Shown: positions 23,621 through 33,918 of the stretch, piece after piece
Layout: each line of letters starts with the position of its first letter
Numbering within the stretch: position 1 is the stretch's first letter
NCBI RefSeq assembly: GCF_047345415.1
Contig: NZ_JBLFEP010000002.1
Span: 744,001 to 808,000, forward strand
Reading direction: 5' to 3'
Source of the DNA: Maribacter_C sp947494565
Lineage (GTDB): Bacteria > Bacteroidota > Bacteroidia > Flavobacteriales > Flavobacteriaceae
DNA: 64,000 nt
The notes under the pieces: generated by a model
What the model was told of the DNA's origin: nothing
The model's database searches: none
Seen by the model: the letters and a program-made list of their open reading frames with translations, nothing else
Program-made: the position numbers and the translations under genes

Positions 23621-24349
23621 ATGAACCTGATTGTCGACGTTGGAAATACAGCCACCAAGCTTGCCGTGTTTCACGGTCAAAAGCTGTTGTTTGATACAGT
23701 TTTGGAGAAAAAGGGACTTATCGATGAGGTGAAGGAAATCTTTGATCAATACCCCAATATTCGTAGGGCCATGGTTTCTTCGGTGGGTGAGTTCGATACA
23801 AAGCAATTGGCCGCCCTTTCCATTTTTTGTAAAGTGTATGTCTTGAATCATACCACACGTACTCCATTTAAAAATTCGTATGCTACCCCACAATCTTTGG
23901 GTGTGGACCGTATTGCCTTGGCCGCTGCGGCTTTTTATCGAAATCCCAATGGCAATATCTTAGTGGTGGATGCGGGTACCTGTATCACATATGATATGGT
24001 GAATGACTACGGCGAATATCTTGGCGGGGCCATTTCACCTGGAATCCATATGCGCTATCGCGCCATGCACGATCAAACTGCGAAATTGCCACTATTGCGA
24101 AAGGAAATACCTATGGATCTCATTGGAAATTCAACCGAAACCAGCATGCATAGCGGCGTTGTCAACGGTGTCTGCGCCGAAATTGACGGGGTAATCGACC
24201 AATATAAATCGCGTTTTGCACATTTAACAGTTATTTTAACAGGCGGCGACTCCCAATTTTTGTCAAAACGATTAAAAAATACCATATTTGCGGATTCCAA
24301 ATTTCTCCTTCGAGGACTAAATTACCTACTGGAATACAACAAGCACTGA
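23621..24349 (+). CDS. coaX: Type III pantothenate kinase
   Basis: The 242-aa protein shows the ASKHA-fold motifs of CoaX: NLIVDVGNTATKLAVF at the N-terminus (phosphate loop), GVDRIALAAAAF near residue 90 and VVDAGTCITYDM near 113, then GGAISPGIHMRYRAMH. It phosphorylates pantothenate in the first step of CoA synthesis and is normally insensitive to CoA feedback. Its stop is immediately followed by the next ATG, and it heads a plus-strand envelope operon. Confidence 0.93.
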   Translation: MNLIVDVGNTATKLAVFHGQKLLFDTVLEKKGLIDEVKEIFDQYPNIRRAMVSSVGEFDTKQLAALSIFCKVYVLNHTTRTPFKNSYATPQSLGVDRIALAAAAFYRNPNGNILVVDAGTCITYDMVNDYGEYLGGAISPGIHMRYRAMHDQTAKLPLLRKEIPMDLIGNSTETSMHSGVVNGVCAEIDGVIDQYKSRFAHLTVILTGGDSQFLSKRLKNTIFADSKFLLRGLNYLLEYNKH

Positions 24350-25654
24350 ATGATCAAAAAAATTGGATTTGCAATAGTGTGCCTGACCTTTTTCGGCGCG
24401 TATGCTCAAGATGGTACGGTATCTCCCTATTCCTATTTTGGTATTGGCGAATTGAGATCGACCACGACGATCGAAAACCAAATGATGGGTGGTATTGGCG
24501 TCTATACCGATAGTATACATGTCAATCTGCAGAATCCGGCGGCCTATGCCGACCTAGGGGTGCAATTTGGCGAAACATTTGGGTTAACGACATACACGGC
24601 TGGTGTTTCATATAACCAGCTTACCCTTTCAAGTGCTACGGCCGAAGAGAGTAGTAGCGTCACTAATCTTGAGTATTTGGCCCTCGCCTTTACGCTACGG
24701 GAAAATTTAGGTATAGGTATAGGTCTTATGCCGCTTTCATCGGTAGGGTACAACTTTGAATCCGCTATTGACGGGGTGGGAGATGACCCCAATATTGTCA
24801 ACCGCTTTTCGGGCACAGGAGGACTTAATAGGGTCTATGCCTCTATCGGTTGGGGTATTACCGATAATCTGAAACTAGGGGTTACGGCCAATTTCAATTT
24901 TGGTACCTTAGAGAGTGAACGTCTGCAGCTGGTGGAAGATGTGCAATTGGCTACTTTCGATGAAAGATCATCGCGTATCAATGGGATGGACTTGAACTAC
25001 GCGTTGAACTATACCCCGCGATTCAAGGATAAATACAGACTTCATACCTCTATTCGTATAAATACCCAAGCGAACCTGACGGCACGCAATACACAACGGA
25101 TCGGTTCGGTAGTAGCCGATGAAGATAGCCCCGTCTTAGGTACGGAGCTAGAAAGTTCCGATGTAAACTTAGACGCGCTCGGACTCAAGGAGACCGCGGT
25201 AAAAATACCGACGACGCTGACCATGGGCCTCGGTTTCGGTGAGGATAGAAAGTGGTTTTTGGGAGGTGAATATAGTGTCCAGGATCTGGGTGATTATGTC
25301 AACCCGTTTTTGCAGTTCGAAAACCTACAATATCAAAATGCAAGTACCATCGCTTTTGGTGGTTTTTGGGTTCCCGATCATACGTCTTTCAAATATCTGA
25401 AACGCATTACATACCGCGCCGGCGTGCGGATGGAGAACAGCGGTATGCTTGTTAACGACACGGAAATAAACAACTTTGGCATAACTTTTGGAGTTGGACT
25501 ACCACTGGGACGAAGTCTCTCAAACCTCAACCTAGGTTTCGAACTAGGACAACGAGGTACGACAGATGCCAATTTAATAGAAGAAGGATACTTTAAAATA
25601 AATGTAAGTCTTTCACTGAATGACCAATGGTTCCGTAAGGCAAAAATAAACTGA
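24350..25654 (+). CDS. Outer-membrane beta-barrel protein
   Basis: The 434-aa product has a signal peptide (cleavage near FFGAYAQDG) and alternating beta-strand sequence throughout. SPYSYFGIGEL and NPAAYADLG near the start and a C-terminal LSLNDQWFRKAKIN fit a porin-like barrel of the type found right after coaX in flavobacteria. The role is not established; transport of hydrophobic compounds or assembly has been suggested for similar barrels. It starts directly after the coaX stop. Confidence 0.7.
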   Translation: MIKKIGFAIVCLTFFGAYAQDGTVSPYSYFGIGELRSTTTIENQMMGGIGVYTDSIHVNLQNPAAYADLGVQFGETFGLTTYTAGVSYNQLTLSSATAEESSSVTNLEYLALAFTLRENLGIGIGLMPLSSVGYNFESAIDGVGDDPNIVNRFSGTGGLNRVYASIGWGITDNLKLGVTANFNFGTLESERLQLVEDVQLATFDERSSRINGMDLNYALNYTPRFKDKYRLHTSIRINTQANLTARNTQRIGSVVADEDSPVLGTELESSDVNLDALGLKETAVKIPTTLTMGLGFGEDRKWFLGGEYSVQDLGDYVNPFLQFENLQYQNASTIAFGGFWVPDHTSFKYLKRITYRAGVRMENSGMLVNDTEINNFGITFGVGLPLGRSLSNLNLGFELGQRGTTDANLIEEGYFKINVSLSLNDQWFRKAKIN

Positions 25655-25694
25655 GAAAAATTTAGTACATTAACCGCTTTAAACAGATATCAAA

Positions 25695-27068
25695 ATGAAA
25701 ACAACATTCTACTCTACGGTATTTATGCTTCTTGGATGTATGATGATGGGTAATGCCCAGGCTCAAAATCCGGAGTGTATGACCAATCTTTCAATTTACA
25801 CTGAGCACGTAAAGGTGAAAAACTATGACGCTGCCTATACGCCATGGAAAATGGTTTATGAGACCTGTCCTGAACTGAATTATGCGAATTTTCTGTATGG
25901 AGAGCGAATCCTTAAGGATAAGATTAAAAAATCGTCTGGAGCTGAAAAAGATGGTTATATCAGTGATTTATTGGCGCTTTTCGATGGTAGCATGAAGTAT
26001 TTTCCAAAGAAGGCCAAATTGGCTTCGGTCATTATAGATAAGGTATTGTTGAAATACGACAACAAAATGATTTCTGATGATGAAATCTATTCGATGTTGG
26101 GCAAGGCTTTTACTGAAGATTTGGCCAACTTTAAAAATCCAAAAGCCCTCTATCTGTATTTCTCAAGTTTGGTAGATTTGCACAAATCAAATAAGAAAGA
26201 TCTTCAAGAAGTTTTCGATGTATATGATAACGTTACCGAAAAAATCGAGGACGAGAATGCAAAGCTTACAGGTGCAATTGCGAAGTTGATTCCAAAAGAT
26301 TCCGCTGGTACCTTGACCTCAAAGGAGAAAAAAAGGTTTAAGGCATATAATACCAATTCCGCATCCTTTGGTAAGATTGCAGGAAGTATCGATACCAAGC
26401 TAGGTGATTTGGCCGACTGTGGAAACTTGATTCCGTTATATCAAAAGAATTTTAGTGAAAAGAAAGGTGATGTGGTATGGGTGAAAAGAGCGGTGAGCAG
26501 AATGTTCAACAAAGAATGTACGGATGATCCCTTATTTAGTCAGATGGTCGAGGTTCAGGCCGAACTAGATCCATCAGCCGATGTTTATGTGTATCTCGGA
26601 ACTTTAAAGTCAAAAGCCGGTGATACCCAAGGGGCCATTGCCGATTTCGACAAGGCGTTGGAATTAGAAACGGATGCTCGAAAAAGATCTAATATCGCTT
26701 ACAAAGTTGCTACGCTCTTCAGAAGAAAAGGCAGCAAGTCGTCGGCTAGAAAATACGCCCAGAAAGCGATTGATGCCAGTGGTTCAAATGGAAAAGCGTA
26801 TTTGTTGATTGCAAACCTTTATGCGACCAGTGCCAACAATTGTGGTAAAGATACCTTTGAGAAAAGGGCAATGTACTGGAAAGCAGCGGATATGGCTAGT
26901 AGAGCGGGGCGTGTAGATCCTTCCCTTGGTTCAAGAGCTAGGAAATCGGCCAGCAGTTATCAGCAAAAAGCTCCGGACAAAGCGATGATTTTCCAGAAGG
27001 GAATGTCAGGTAAAACCGTATCCTTCAGTTGTTGGGTCGGAGGCAGTGTAAAAGTGCCTAATTTGTAA
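25695..27068 (+). CDS. Exported TPR-repeat protein
   Basis: The 457-aa product has a signal peptide (MMGNAQAQN). It contains tetratricopeptide-like helical repeats, clearest at about 295-390: VYLGTLKSKAGDTQGAIADF, then SSARKYAQKAIDASGSNGKA. Cysteines near both ends could form disulfides. It is a periplasmic scaffold candidate within an envelope operon, one base before lptC. No partner is known from the sequence. Confidence 0.75.
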   Translation: MKTTFYSTVFMLLGCMMMGNAQAQNPECMTNLSIYTEHVKVKNYDAAYTPWKMVYETCPELNYANFLYGERILKDKIKKSSGAEKDGYISDLLALFDGSMKYFPKKAKLASVIIDKVLLKYDNKMISDDEIYSMLGKAFTEDLANFKNPKALYLYFSSLVDLHKSNKKDLQEVFDVYDNVTEKIEDENAKLTGAIAKLIPKDSAGTLTSKEKKRFKAYNTNSASFGKIAGSIDTKLGDLADCGNLIPLYQKNFSEKKGDVVWVKRAVSRMFNKECTDDPLFSQMVEVQAELDPSADVYVYLGTLKSKAGDTQGAIADFDKALELETDARKRSNIAYKVATLFRRKGSKSSARKYAQKAIDASGSNGKAYLLIANLYATSANNCGKDTFEKRAMYWKAADMASRAGRVDPSLGSRARKSASSYQQKAPDKAMIFQKGMSGKTVSFSCWVGGSVKVPNL

Positions 27069-27069
27069 A

Positions 27070-27696
27070 ATGAACTTACTTTTAAAGTTGAATATACCAA
27101 GCATTGCCATGATTTTCATGGCAATGCTTTTTTGGTCTTGCTCGGATAACTATACCCGGGTAGGTGATGAAGCACAAAAAAAAATCTTCCCTCAAGGGAT
27201 AGCCGAGAATTTTGTCATGACCTACACCGAAGTTAGGGAGAACCTAGAGCCCGAAGATTCGGAACCTTCTCGAGTCATTTCCGTTCTTACGAGTGATAAA
27301 AGCGAGGATTTTACGAATTTGACGTTTCCGTATCAGACCTTTCCCGATGGTTTGGTTCTTGATATCTACGACGCCGAAAATAGAAAAAGTGTAATACGGG
27401 CAGATTATGGTATCATCTATTCTGCAACTGATTTAATAGATTTGCGTGGTAATGTGGTTGTAGACAGTTACGATGGAAAAAAATTGGAATCACCACAACT
27501 TTACTATGATCAAATCAATGAATGGATATTTACTCAGGAAAAGTTCAAGTATACAAACCCTGAGGAAGGTACCATTATGGATGGTGAGGGAATGGATCTC
27601 AAATACGACAAAAGTCTAAGCTATGTCAGCGCGCATAAAACATACGGACTTATGTTAATCAAAGACGAAGCACTCAAAGAAGATACTGATGAATAA
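27070..27696 (+). CDS. lptC: LPS export protein LptC
   Basis: The 208-aa product begins with a membrane or lipoprotein signal (MIFMAMLFWSCSDN) followed by a beta-jellyroll region. IYSATDLIDLRGNVVVDSYD and LESPQLYYDQINEWIFTQEK match LptC, in which the fold passes lipopolysaccharide from the LptB2FG transporter to LptA. Bacteroidota LptC forms often carry such a Cys. The next gene overlaps its 3' end by 8 bp. Confidence 0.8.
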   Translation: MNLLLKLNIPSIAMIFMAMLFWSCSDNYTRVGDEAQKKIFPQGIAENFVMTYTEVRENLEPEDSEPSRVISVLTSDKSEDFTNLTFPYQTFPDGLVLDIYDAENRKSVIRADYGIIYSATDLIDLRGNVVVDSYDGKKLESPQLYYDQINEWIFTQEKFKYTNPEEGTIMDGEGMDLKYDKSLSYVSAHKTYGLMLIKDEALKEDTDE

Positions 27697-27892
27697 ATAC
27701 CTTAAATACACAATTTATGTGAACTTGGTAGTGGCCGTACTCTCGGCTATCATGGCCTTTAACACATGGAATACAGATCGTTCAAGATCGTATATTTTTA
27801 TCTTTTTGGCGGTGATTACCGGCTTTATGTTCTTTTTTAGAAGGCATTACCTGAAGAAATTTGAACAAAGAAAACGTGACAACCAACAGTAG
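27689..27892 (+). CDS. Small two-TM protein in the lptC operon
   Basis: The 67-aa product has two membrane segments, YTIYVNLVVAVLSAIMAF and YIFIFLAVITGFMFFF, with a basic tail (RRHYLKKFEQRKR). The 8-bp overlap with lptC indicates coupled translation. Similar short genes occur at this place in flavobacteria. Function is unknown. Confidence 0.65.
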   Translation: MNKYLKYTIYVNLVVAVLSAIMAFNTWNTDRSRSYIFIFLAVITGFMFFFRRHYLKKFEQRKRDNQQ

Positions 27893-27894
27893 CC

Positions 27895-29184
27895 TTGGAT
27901 ACCTCTATAGTTATTATTGTCCTTTCCTTATTGTTTTCCGCCTTTTTTTCGGGTATGGAAATCGCCTTTATATCGGCCAATAAGATTCATATAGAGATTG
28001 AGAAAAAGCAAGAGGGCTTTCTAGCGAATATACTGACCAGACTTACCAAGAAACCTTCCAAGTTCATAGCAACCATGCTGATCGGCAATAATATTGCCTT
28101 GGTTATCTATGGTATTTTTATGGGCGACTTTCTAACGGATTGGCTCCTGCACTTTTCCATGAATAGCGACATAGGCTTTTTGACCTATTTGACGGAGTTC
28201 AGTTTACTCACCAAAACGATAATATCCACCTTGGTCATCCTGTTCACTGCCGAATTTCTGCCCAAGGTGCTATTTCAGATCTATTCGAACACCTTGCTTA
28301 AATTGTTCGCATTGCCGGCTTATCTATTTTACCTTTTGTTTTCGTTGATTTCTGAATTCGTGATTAAAATCTCTGATTTTATCTTAAAGGCCTTCTTCAA
28401 AACCGAGGGCGATGAGGTGCAATTGGCGTTCAGCAAGTTGGAATTGGGCGACTATATCACGGAACAAATGGAAACCGTAGAAGAGGAAGATGAAGTGGAT
28501 TCGGAGATTCAGATTTTTCAAAATGCACTGGAATTCAGTGCGGTAAAGGCACGTGAAGTTATGGTGCCTCGAACTGAGATCATGGCCGTGGAACTGCATG
28601 AAACCCCTAAAAACCTCACCAGGATCTTTTCGGAAACCGGGTATTCGAAAATCTTGATTTTTAAAGATACCGTAGATAATATCATCGGCTATGTGCATTC
28701 CTACGAGATGTTCAAAAAACCGAAAACGGTAAAAAGTATCCTCCTGCCCGTCGAGTTCGTACCGGAGACCATGTTGATTCATGACATTCTGAATGTGCTG
28801 ACCAAAAAGCGTAAAAGTATTGCAGTGGTTTTGGACGAATACGGTGGTACTTCGGGGATCATAACCGTGGAAGATATCGTAGAGGAACTTTTTGGGGAAA
28901 TAGAAGATGAACACGATACCACAGATTTGATAGAAGAACAGATCGAAGATCGTACGTATAAGTTCTCCGCAAGGCTTGAGGTAGACTTCCTAAATGAAAA
29001 TTACAAGCTTGAACTACCTGAGGGAGATGAATACGAGACGTTGGGAGGGCTCATCGTAAACGAAACCGGTGAAATTCCTGAGCAGGACACCGAGATAACC
29101 CTGGAAAATTTTCGTTTCACTATCCTTGAGGTCTCCAATACAAAAATCGATTTGGTCAAACTTGAGGTGTTGGAAGGGGAATAA
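27895..29184 (+). CDS. CNNM/CBS/CorC-type membrane protein (hemolysin family)
   Basis: The 429-aa product starts at TTG 27895, 2 bp after the previous stop. It has an N-terminal CNNM transmembrane domain (FFSGMEIAFISANK, LIGNNIALVIYGIF), a CBS pair (AREVMVPRTEIMAVEL, SIAVVLDEYGGTSGIITVED) and a C-terminal CorC_HlyC domain. The family handles Mg or Co efflux or related ion transport; in gliding flavobacteria the relative GldE belongs here. Without other gld genes nearby I leave the role open. Confidence 0.85.
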   Translation: MDTSIVIIVLSLLFSAFFSGMEIAFISANKIHIEIEKKQEGFLANILTRLTKKPSKFIATMLIGNNIALVIYGIFMGDFLTDWLLHFSMNSDIGFLTYLTEFSLLTKTIISTLVILFTAEFLPKVLFQIYSNTLLKLFALPAYLFYLLFSLISEFVIKISDFILKAFFKTEGDEVQLAFSKLELGDYITEQMETVEEEDEVDSEIQIFQNALEFSAVKAREVMVPRTEIMAVELHETPKNLTRIFSETGYSKILIFKDTVDNIIGYVHSYEMFKKPKTVKSILLPVEFVPETMLIHDILNVLTKKRKSIAVVLDEYGGTSGIITVEDIVEELFGEIEDEHDTTDLIEEQIEDRTYKFSARLEVDFLNENYKLELPEGDEYETLGGLIVNETGEIPEQDTEITLENFRFTILEVSNTKIDLVKLEVLEGE

Positions 29185-29364
29185 AAACGAATTCCGGTTA
29201 AACCTATTTTCTGTTGATTTATACCATAATAAAAGGCGTCAACTATAATGATAGCTAACTGATTATAGGGCTATTTACTGGTGGAATAAATTTGAACAGA
29301 TGAAAAGAAAATGGTAATTTCGCACCCCAATAGTGAAGAATAGAATTTAAAACATTCCATAAAG

Positions 29365-31488
29365 ATGGCGATTTTAGAAAATATAAGAAAACGAACCACC
29401 ATATTGATATTGATCATTGGTATGGCGTTGTTCGCATTTGTGATTTCAGGTGTTTTCACAAGTAGTAATTTTGGTGCCGGAGGTAAGGTCGGTTCTACAG
29501 TGGCGGAAATAAACGGTAATGAAGTATCCATAGACGCCTTTCGACAAAAAGTAGAAGCTGCCTCCAGAAGGGTAGGGCCGAATGCATCTTCAATGCAAAC
29601 CATAAATCAAGTTTGGGACCAAGAAGTCAGAAATTCCATTTTGGGTGAACAGTTTGAAGATTTGGGAATCAATATCGAAGAAGACCAGATCATGAACTAT
29701 ATCAAGACCATGCCTGGATACAACCAAGCGCCTCAATTTCAAAATGAGGACGGTATTTTCGATGAGAACAAGTTCAGGGAGTTTATTTCGGAGATGAGCG
29801 TTAACAACCCTCAGCAGTATGAATTATGGCTGCAAGATGAGCAGAATATTATTCAAAGCAGTAAGGAGCAAACCTATTTCAATTTGGTCAAGGCCGGAGT
29901 GGGAGCGACCTTGAAAGAAGGGGAGTTGGAATATAAGTTGGCCAATGATAAAGTGGATATGCAATACGTGCGTATTCCGTTCGCTTCAATTGCAGACAGC
30001 ACCATAAGCGTGACGAAAAGTGAGATCGCTGAATATATCAATGCCAACAAAGAAGATTATAAACAAGAGACCTCAAGAGACATTCAATTTGTGAACTTCG
30101 AGGAAAAGCCCTCTGCGGCCGATGAGGCAGCGGTCGAAGCCAGTGTCACCAAATTATTGGACGATACCATAGAATATAACGAGCAGACCGATAGAAACGA
30201 TACCATTACCGGTTTCCGAAATACGACGGATTACGCGGCTTTTTTAGATCGTAATTCAGACATTAAATTCGATACCATTTACAAGGCCAAGAAAAGTTTG
30301 CCCTCTTCATTTGCCGATACTTTGATGACACTTCAGGCTGGGGAACTCTTCGGACCCTATCGTGATGGAGACTATTTCAAAGTGTCGAAAATGGTCGATA
30401 GAAAACCGAACGGATCTGTAAAGGCAAGTCATATACTCATTACGTATGAGGGTGCGCAGCGGGCGAATGCCGATATTAAAAGAACCAAGGAAGAGGCCGA
30501 GGCCAAAGCCAATGAGCTCTTGCGCGATGCGAAGAAGCGGGATGCCGATTTTGCTCAGTTGGCCCGTGACAATTCCGATGGTCCTTCTGCCCCTACCGGA
30601 GGTGATTTGGGCTTTTTCCAACAAGGTACCATGGTGCCCGCATTTAACGATTTTGCCTTTGGCAATTCCGTTGGTAGCATCGGTTTGGTCGAAACTGACT
30701 TTGGGTTCCACGTCATCAAGGTTGATGATAAGGAAGACATTGTACAGATAGCCACTTTGGCACGAGCGATCGAAGCTTCTGAAGAAACCAGCAATACGCT
30801 GTTCACCGACGCGACCAAGTTTGAAATGGAAGTTGGTTCAGGTGACAAGGTGTTTACAGAATTGGCTTCTGAAAACCAATATTCTGTAATGCCGGTATAT
30901 AAGATCAAGTCTTTAGACGAGAACCTGCCTGGTCTTTCCAATCAACGTACAATTGTGCAATGGGCCTTTAACGATGAAACCGAAGTGGGTGACATTAGAC
31001 GGTTCAATGTCAATAACGGATATGCCGTTGTTCAATTGGTTAAAAAGTACAAGGAAGGTGTAATGTCGGTCGAGGACGCTTCGGCTACCGTACTTCCGAA
31101 AATAAGAAAAGAGCGCAAGGCTGCACAGATTATCGGACAGCACCAAGGGAAATCAATGGACGCTATTGCAAGTGACGCTTCCCAATCCCTTTCTAATGCT
31201 ACGGGCTTGACGGTTAAATCCCCAACGATTCCAGGTGCCGGTAGTGAACCGGCTGTGGTGGGGGCAGCTTTTGCCATGAAGGATGGAGAGACTTCCGACC
31301 TGATCGAGGGCAATACAGGGATCTTTATGATCAAAGTGACCAAGAAGGAAGAAGCGCCTAAATTGGATAACTACAGTACGTACGCAAATACGTTGCGAAC
31401 CGCAACGGCGAATAAGGTCAACACAGCGGTTTATAATGCCTTGAAGGAAGCCTCGGAAATTGAGGATAACAGGGCTACATTTTACTAG
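29365..31488 (+). CDS. ppiD: PpiD-like periplasmic peptidyl-prolyl isomerase
   Basis: The 707-aa protein has one N-terminal membrane anchor (ILILIIGMALFAFVISGVF), a SurA_N-type helical domain (AEINGNEVSIDAFRQKVE) and a parvulin domain at about 350-450. The parvulin shows VKASHILITY, LARDNSDGPSA and GDLGFF. A second degenerate parvulin-like segment may follow. It should chaperone outer-membrane proteins at the inner-membrane face. The 180-bp upstream gap suggests its own promoter; TAAATTTG at 29287-29294 is a possible -7 box. Confidence 0.88.
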   Translation: MAILENIRKRTTILILIIGMALFAFVISGVFTSSNFGAGGKVGSTVAEINGNEVSIDAFRQKVEAASRRVGPNASSMQTINQVWDQEVRNSILGEQFEDLGINIEEDQIMNYIKTMPGYNQAPQFQNEDGIFDENKFREFISEMSVNNPQQYELWLQDEQNIIQSSKEQTYFNLVKAGVGATLKEGELEYKLANDKVDMQYVRIPFASIADSTISVTKSEIAEYINANKEDYKQETSRDIQFVNFEEKPSAADEAAVEASVTKLLDDTIEYNEQTDRNDTITGFRNTTDYAAFLDRNSDIKFDTIYKAKKSLPSSFADTLMTLQAGELFGPYRDGDYFKVSKMVDRKPNGSVKASHILITYEGAQRANADIKRTKEEAEAKANELLRDAKKRDADFAQLARDNSDGPSAPTGGDLGFFQQGTMVPAFNDFAFGNSVGSIGLVETDFGFHVIKVDDKEDIVQIATLARAIEASEETSNTLFTDATKFEMEVGSGDKVFTELASENQYSVMPVYKIKSLDENLPGLSNQRTIVQWAFNDETEVGDIRRFNVNNGYAVVQLVKKYKEGVMSVEDASATVLPKIRKERKAAQIIGQHQGKSMDAIASDASQSLSNATGLTVKSPTIPGAGSEPAVVGAAFAMKDGETSDLIEGNTGIFMIKVTKKEEAPKLDNYSTYANTLRTATANKVNTAVYNALKEASEIEDNRATFY

Positions 31489-31510
31489 GCCAAGAGATCA
31501 TCCAAAAATT

Positions 31511-31539
31511 AAAACCCCGGTAGTTGCTATCGGGGTTTT
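31511..31539. terminator. Bidirectional terminator
   Basis: AAAACCCCGGTAG pairs with CTATCGGGGTTTT (one G-U) around TTG, with T and A runs outside. It lies between convergent ppiD and the GHMP kinase gene. Confidence 0.8.
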
Positions 31540-32448
31540 TTATAAGATCATTTTTTGAAAGGGAACCACAATGGGGTATCCCTTTTTTTGGAAGTAATCA
31601 GGACTCTTATCAAGTCCGGTAACCAGCACAAAATCCCCTCCCCAGGCACCCAAACTTTTAACGTACCCTTGATAATCCGAAAACAATTCCTGTTGTATCG
31701 TCGGAATACCAAGCGCTTCGGATAGCAGCGTTTCATGGGTTCGAATAAATCGTTCAAAGTGTTCCATGGATGAACAAGCTATCATTTCGATGGTCAACGT
31801 ACTGATTTTTTTAATTAATGCCACCTTATCGATTTCCCTCTCTCGATAGGCGACAATGGCATCCCTGCTATTTCTTTTCCTGTTCAAGTGTACAAAATGG
31901 ACGGAATTCAAAAATGTAGGAGGTTTGGCTAGTTCCGTCACGATGGGTACCCCATTTTTTAATTGATATGAGATAGGGGTGTTGTGTGTGGCACATGCAA
32001 TGTCGTAACCACTACCTGAAAAGGCATTCCATAACAGTTGAAAGGGGTCGATCCGGGCCCATTGGGCTATAGTACTGATGAGGGTAGAGGAAGAACCTAG
32101 TCCCCAATCCCTGGGAAATGTCAATTCAGTTTCTATGGTATATCCTTTCGAAGCGTTCAGAAAATCGGGATTTAATCTTTGGGCCTCGGTGAGAAGTTTC
32201 TGAAGGGTATGTGAAGTGTTGGTATCAGAACTGGAGATTTCGATCAATGAACCTTGTTCAAAGACAGCTGTGAACCATGGAAGACTCTTTTCATCCAGAC
32301 TTTTCCATACGATTGTTCCGGAATTGGTTTCGAAAACACGCAGGTGCTGACCGAACTTGGTGGGCATGGCCCAGGCCACCGCACCATCGAGTACGGCATA
32401 TTCGCCGGAAATCAATAATTTACCATGGCCATAAAATTGTTGTGGCAT
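31540..32448 (-). CDS. GYDIA-family GHMP kinase
   Basis: The 302-aa product has the GHMP layout: GKLLISGEYAVLDGAVAWAM at the N-terminus, DWGLGSSSTLIS near residue 115 (ATP loop) and the signature SGSGYDIACATH near 150. The family occurs in Bacteroidota beside HMG-CoA reductase, where it is expected to phosphorylate mevalonate or a downstream intermediate. The start overlaps the HMG-CoA reductase stop by one base, supporting a mevalonate-pathway operon. Confidence 0.88.
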   Translation of the reverse strand: MPQQFYGHGKLLISGEYAVLDGAVAWAMPTKFGQHLRVFETNSGTIVWKSLDEKSLPWFTAVFEQGSLIEISSSDTNTSHTLQKLLTEAQRLNPDFLNASKGYTIETELTFPRDWGLGSSSTLISTIAQWARIDPFQLLWNAFSGSGYDIACATHNTPISYQLKNGVPIVTELAKPPTFLNSVHFVHLNRKRNSRDAIVAYREREIDKVALIKKISTLTIEMIACSSMEHFERFIRTHETLLSEALGIPTIQQELFSDYQGYVKSLGAWGGDFVLVTGLDKSPDYFQKKGYPIVVPFQKMIL

Positions 32449-33764
32449 TAGTTCCGGAGCTTTTCAAATGCATCAACAACGGCACTGTGGGTCGCCGTAT
32501 TTTTTTTGAAGTGTTCGATCAACGTCTTCTTTTCCGTGTTGGTCGCCCCCAATTGGTTCAAGATATTCAAGAGATGCATCTTCATATGACCTTCTTGTAT
32601 TCCCGTGGTGACCAAAGAACGCACCGCAGCAAAATTCTGGGCCAGACCTGCTACCGCCACAATTTGCATAAGCTCTTCGGCAGAAGGGTGCTGAAGGACT
32701 TCCAGCGACCACTTCACTAACGGATGGAGACTGGTCAAACCGCCAACTGTGCCAAGGGCTAAGGGAATTTCTATCGAAAATGAAAAGATACCGTTTTCAA
32801 CGGCTGCGTCGGTTAGGCTCGAGTAGCGGCCATTTCGGGCGGCATAAGCATGCATTCCAGCTTCTACTGCTCTAAAATCGTTTCCGGTAGCAAGAATAAC
32901 GGCATCGATTCCGTTCATGATCCCCTTGTTGTGGGTCACGGCCCTATGCGGTTCCACTTTGGCGATCGCGACCGCCCGAACCATTTTCTGGGCAAATTCC
33001 TGAGCGGAAATCGAATCGCTTACCAGTAGCTCTTTGACAGGACAAGAAACCTCGGCCCTGACTAAGCAATCGGGTACGTAATTGCTCAAGATACTCATGA
33101 CGATTTCGATATCCTTCTCGGCTTCCGTAAAATCTGTATAGGCCTTTGCCTCTTCCTTAAAGGTCGAAGCGAATTGCTCTAGACAAGAATTGATGAAATT
33201 GGCACCCATAGCATCACGAGTCTCAAAAGTGCAATGCAACTGGAAATAGTTGTCGAGTAGATCCGATTGGTCTCGCAAGACGATATCGGTAACACCGCCT
33301 CCTCTTTTTTCCATGTTTTTGGTAATGGATGAGGCCGATTGCAATAATTTGGGTTTCACCTTTTGAAAGAACGATCGCAGTTTCCCGGTATCCCCGGTGA
33401 ACATGAAATGAACTTGACCTACTTTTTCTGTCCCCAGTACTTTGGTCTTGAATCCACCACGTTCCAACCAAAACTTAGCGGCTTTACTGGCCGCCGCTAC
33501 TACGGAGCTTTCCTCGATGGCCATTGGCAGTGCATAGAGCTTGTCATTGATAAGGAAATTCGGGGCAACACCCAGAGGCAGATAGTAATTGCTAATGGTA
33601 TTTTCAATGAATTCATCATGCAATTTTTGAACACCGGCATCGGTATTCCAGTATGTTTTTAGAAGAGCCTTTGAAGCGTTCTTGTTTTGGGTATACTTCT
33701 CGGAAATCCAATCGACTTTTTCTTCTTTCGTCAGTTTTGAAAATCCTTCAATGGGCGAAATCAT
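32448..33764 (-). CDS. mvaA: HMG-CoA reductase, class II
   Basis: The start at 33764 (MISPIEGFSKLTKEEK) is preferred to the longer frame, whose extra 49 residues are basic and unlike the family. The product is 438 aa. AMEESSVVAAASKAAKFW carries the early catalytic Glu region, THNKGIMNGIDAV and TGNDFRAVEAG the core, and LGTVGGLTSLHPLVKW the late segment, as in class II bacterial enzymes. In this setting it should work in the synthetic direction toward isoprenoids. Confidence 0.9.
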   Translation of the reverse strand: MISPIEGFSKLTKEEKVDWISEKYTQNKNASKALLKTYWNTDAGVQKLHDEFIENTISNYYLPLGVAPNFLINDKLYALPMAIEESSVVAAASKAAKFWLERGGFKTKVLGTEKVGQVHFMFTGDTGKLRSFFQKVKPKLLQSASSITKNMEKRGGGVTDIVLRDQSDLLDNYFQLHCTFETRDAMGANFINSCLEQFASTFKEEAKAYTDFTEAEKDIEIVMSILSNYVPDCLVRAEVSCPVKELLVSDSISAQEFAQKMVRAVAIAKVEPHRAVTHNKGIMNGIDAVILATGNDFRAVEAGMHAYAARNGRYSSLTDAAVENGIFSFSIEIPLALGTVGGLTSLHPLVKWSLEVLQHPSAEELMQIVAVAGLAQNFAAVRSLVTTGIQEGHMKMHLLNILNQLGATNTEKKTLIEHFKKNTATHSAVVDAFEKLRN

Positions 33765-33918
33765 TGGGTAGCGGGTTTGTCGGTAAAGATAAGTATAAAC
33801 GCGAAAAAGCCTTGTTATGGACATGATGTTATGTGACCATCGCTTTTTTAATCGTAAACCGAGGTTATTCGTATAATTATCACTAAACTTGAAAAATTTA
33901 ACCAATTTCATCTATTAC